Of a stretch of 64,000 bases of DNA, positions 62,175-64,000 are shown in pieces. Source of the stretch: Pseudomonadota bacterium (GTDB lineage: Bacteria; Pseudomonadota; Gammaproteobacteria; Burkholderiales; SG8-39); assembly GCA_947455195.1 (NCBI GenBank), contig CANGMI010000006.1:124001-188000 (forward strand), in the 5' to 3' direction. The notes below the pieces were generated by a model, which did not search any database, was not told the DNA's origin, and saw only the letters and a list, made by a program, of their open reading frames with translations. Numbering within the stretch: position 1 is the first letter of the stretch; every line of letters starts with the position of its first letter. A program made the position numbers and the translations under genes.

Positions 62175-64000
62175 GTGTCGATCCAGGTTGCACTCAATCA
62201 CGTGACGCAGTACCACTACGACCGCCCGGTGCTGCTCGGACCGCAGGTGGTGCGTCTGCGCCCGGCACCCCATGCACGCACCCGCATCCTGTCGTACTCG
62301 ATGCGGGTCGAGCCGGGCAAGCACTTCATCAACTGGCAGCAGGACCCGCAATCGAACTACCAGGCCCGGCTGGTCTTCCCCGACCGCACCCGCGTGCTCC
62401 GGGTCGAGATCGACCTCGTGGTCGAGATGGCCGTGTTCAATCCGTTTGACTTCTTTCTGGAGCCGCGCGCCGAACACTACCCGTTCGAATACGACAGCGA
62501 TCAGGCCAGCGAGCTGGCGCCGTTTCGCAGCTGCCTGCCCCTGACACCGCGACTCGCAGCCCTTGTGGCTAGCGTGTCGCGCGAGCGCAGACCGATGATC
62601 GACATGCTGGTCGAGATCAACCAGCGGCTGCAGGGCGAAGTGACCTACCTGATCCGGATGGAACCGGGCGTGCAGAGCCCGGAAGAAACCCTCACGCTTG
62701 GCTCCGGGTCGTGCCGCGACTCGGCCTGGCTCTTCGTCCAGGTGGCCCGCCAGCTGGGGTTTGCCGCACGCTTTGCCTCGGGTTACCTGATTCAGCTGGC
62801 GCCCGACCAGAAGTCGCTTGATGGGCCCTCGGGACCGACCCGCGACTTCACCGATCTGCATGCCTGGGCCGAGATCTACCTGCCGGGTGCCGGCTGGATC
62901 GGCTTTGACCCCACCTCGGGCCTGCTCGCAGGCGAAGGGCATGTGCCCCTTGCGTGCACGCCCGAACCCGCCTCGGCGGCCCCGATCAGCGGCGCCGTCG
63001 AAGTGTGCGAGGTCGAGTTCTCGCACGCCATGCAGGTCACCCGCATTGCCGAGACGCCGCGCGTCACCCGCCCGTATACCGAGGCGCAGTGGGCGGCCAT
63101 CCATGCTCTGGGCTGCGCAGTCGACGATGATCTGGCGAGCCTCGATGTACGGCTCACCCAGGGCGGTGAGCCAACCTTCGTCTCGGTCGACGATCGCAAC
63201 GGTGCCGAATGGAATACCGAGGCCATGGGGCCCGACAAGCTCGCACGTGCAGAAGCACTCACCGCACGCCTGCGCGCACGTTACGCTCCCCAGGGCCTCA
63301 TGCACTACGGGCAAGGCAAGTGGTATCCCGGCGAGCAACTCCCGCGCTGGTCGCTCAACCTGTTCTGGCGCCGCGATGGTGAACCGATCTGGCGCGACCC
63401 GACGCTCGTGGCTGACGAGTCAACCGACTGCCCGGTCGACGAATCGACCGGTGCCGCCTTTCTCGCAGCGCTCGCCGCTCGCCTTGGGGTCAATCAGAGC
63501 TGCGTGTTCGAAGCCTTCGAGGACGCCTGGTACTACCTGTGGCGCGAGCGGCGCCTGCCCGCCAACGTCGACCCGTTCGACTCGCGCCTCGCCGACCCGC
63601 AGGAACGCGAGCGTCTGCGACGCATCTTCATGCGCGGCCTCGATCGGGTGGCAGGGCATGTCTTGCCGATCGGACGCGCCACCAGCGGACCACCGCGCTG
63701 GGTGAGCGGGCCCTGGTTCCTGCGCGAGCAGCGCTGCTACCTCGTGCCTGGTGACTCACCGATCGGCTACCGGCTGCCGATCGACTCGCAGCCCTGGGTC
63801 GAACAGAGCGACTACCCTTTCACGCATCCGATCGACCCGAGCGTCGAGCAGGCACCGCTGCCCCGCACCGGCGAGTGGCCTCTGAGCACGCGGCCGCCCA
63901 TGACCGCCCTCGCGAGCCCTGGCGGGGCCAGCCAGCCGTCGGTCGCGCGCGCGCCGACCCGCACCGGGCGCGACCTCATGAACGGTCGCCCGGTCGATGC
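62175..64000 (+). CDS. transglutaminase-like / DUF2126 fusion protein, N-terminal part
   Basis: Open from a GTG at 62175 (GGAG 7 nt upstream) to the window end, 608 complete codons without a stop. The N-terminal domain 'SIQVALNHVTQYHYDRPV' is the bacterial transglutaminase-like N region. The catalytic triad is visible as Cys in 'GSGSCRDSAWLF', His in 'DLHAWAEIYLPG' and Asp in 'GFDPTSG'. The DUF2126 domain begins around 'DVRLTQGGEPTFVSVDD' near residue 325. Full-length relatives are about 1100 aa, so roughly half is missing. Probably processes the product of the ATP-grasp enzyme. Confidence 0.92.
   Translation, partial: MSIQVALNHVTQYHYDRPVLLGPQVVRLRPAPHARTRILSYSMRVEPGKHFINWQQDPQSNYQARLVFPDRTRVLRVEIDLVVEMAVFNPFDFFLEPRAEHYPFEYDSDQASELAPFRSCLPLTPRLAALVASVSRERRPMIDMLVEINQRLQGEVTYLIRMEPGVQSPEETLTLGSGSCRDSAWLFVQVARQLGFAARFASGYLIQLAPDQKSLDGPSGPTRDFTDLHAWAEIYLPGAGWIGFDPTSGLLAGEGHVPLACTPEPASAAPISGAVEVCEVEFSHAMQVTRIAETPRVTRPYTEAQWAAIHALGCAVDDDLASLDVRLTQGGEPTFVSVDDRNGAEWNTEAMGPDKLARAEALTARLRARYAPQGLMHYGQGKWYPGEQLPRWSLNLFWRRDGEPIWRDPTLVADESTDCPVDESTGAAFLAALAARLGVNQSCVFEAFEDAWYYLWRERRLPANVDPFDSRLADPQERERLRRIFMRGLDRVAGHVLPIGRATSGPPRWVSGPWFLREQRCYLVPGDSPIGYRLPIDSQPWVEQSDYPFTHPIDPSVEQAPLPRTGEWPLSTRPPMTALASPGGASQPSVARAPTRTGRDLMNGRPVD

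Noticed and set aside
61437-63338. 633-aa open frame on the minus strand
   Set aside because: Antisense to the alpha-E and transglutaminase genes, whose motifs are unmistakable on the plus strand.

Overview
The window is GC-rich, densely coded DNA from a Gram-negative proteobacterium, most likely a betaproteobacterium of the order Burkholderiales. The clues are the leuS-lptE-holA-proA block, three Bug/TctC-type periplasmic binding proteins, an LptE lipoprotein and the large number of organic-acid and aromatic-catabolism genes. The genus cannot be named from this sequence alone. No tRNA, rRNA, CRISPR array, integrase, transposase or phage gene was seen.

Layout. (1) 1-6062 is housekeeping: the 3' end of a LOG-family gene, then proA, holA, lptE and leuS on the minus strand. 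(2) 6148-9058 (+): a small membrane protein, a 4,5-dihydroxyphthalate-decarboxylase-like protein, and the FAD and 2Fe-2S subunits of a molybdenum hydroxylase. (3) 9068-12624 (-): a hydrolase, an aldehyde dehydrogenase and a Bug protein, with a divergent cupin. (4) 13430-15772 (+): the helicase uvrD. (5) 15804-21256 (-): a six-gene catabolic operon (Rieske ferredoxin, TauD-type dioxygenase, a second decarboxylase-like protein, ornithine cyclodeaminase family, bicupin dioxygenase-like, DapA family). It is divergent from (6) 21477-24995 (+): an amidohydrolase-like deacetylase plus a complete ABC importer. (7) 24992-25696 (-): a dienelactone hydrolase behind an unusual 11-bp tandem repeat leader. 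(8) 26010-35456 (+): an eight-gene operon with ring-hydroxylating dioxygenase alpha and beta, a TRAP binding protein, the Mo-hydroxylase large subunit, a D-tartrate-dehydratase-like enolase-superfamily enzyme, a VOC protein, an MFS carrier and a Bug protein. (9) 35490-38546 (-): a flavoprotein and a ThDP enzyme. (10) 38669-42294 (+): a 25-codon leader ORF coupled to a giant DUF748/AsmA-like envelope protein. (11) 42395-50675: an exported oxidation region with a Tat-dependent IorAB-type Mo hydroxylase, a hydrolase, cupins, a Bug protein, a c-type cytochrome and a Tat-exported ThDP enzyme. (12) bioB. (13) 51797-58146 (-): marR-dctQ-dctM-GST-cocE-cupin-CMD, a tightly overlapped operon, divergent from a two-component flavin monooxygenase (58282-59526). 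(14) 59760-64000 (+): a circularly permuted ATP-grasp / alpha-E / transglutaminase-DUF2126 cluster, cut off by the window end.

How the genes may work together. The middle 50 kb looks like a scavenging region for aromatic or hydroxy-acid substrates. Many uptake receptors (three Bug, one TRAP, one ABC) feed oxygenases, molybdenum hydroxylases, decarboxylases and hydrolases. Several machines are split: the Mo-hydroxylase large subunit lies about 20 kb from its FAD and FeS subunits, and the TRAP binding protein lies about 28 kb from the only TRAP permease pair. The most unusual unit is the c-type cytochrome / Tat-signal ThDP enzyme pair at 48344-50675. It predicts ThDP chemistry in the periplasm with electrons passed to a cytochrome.
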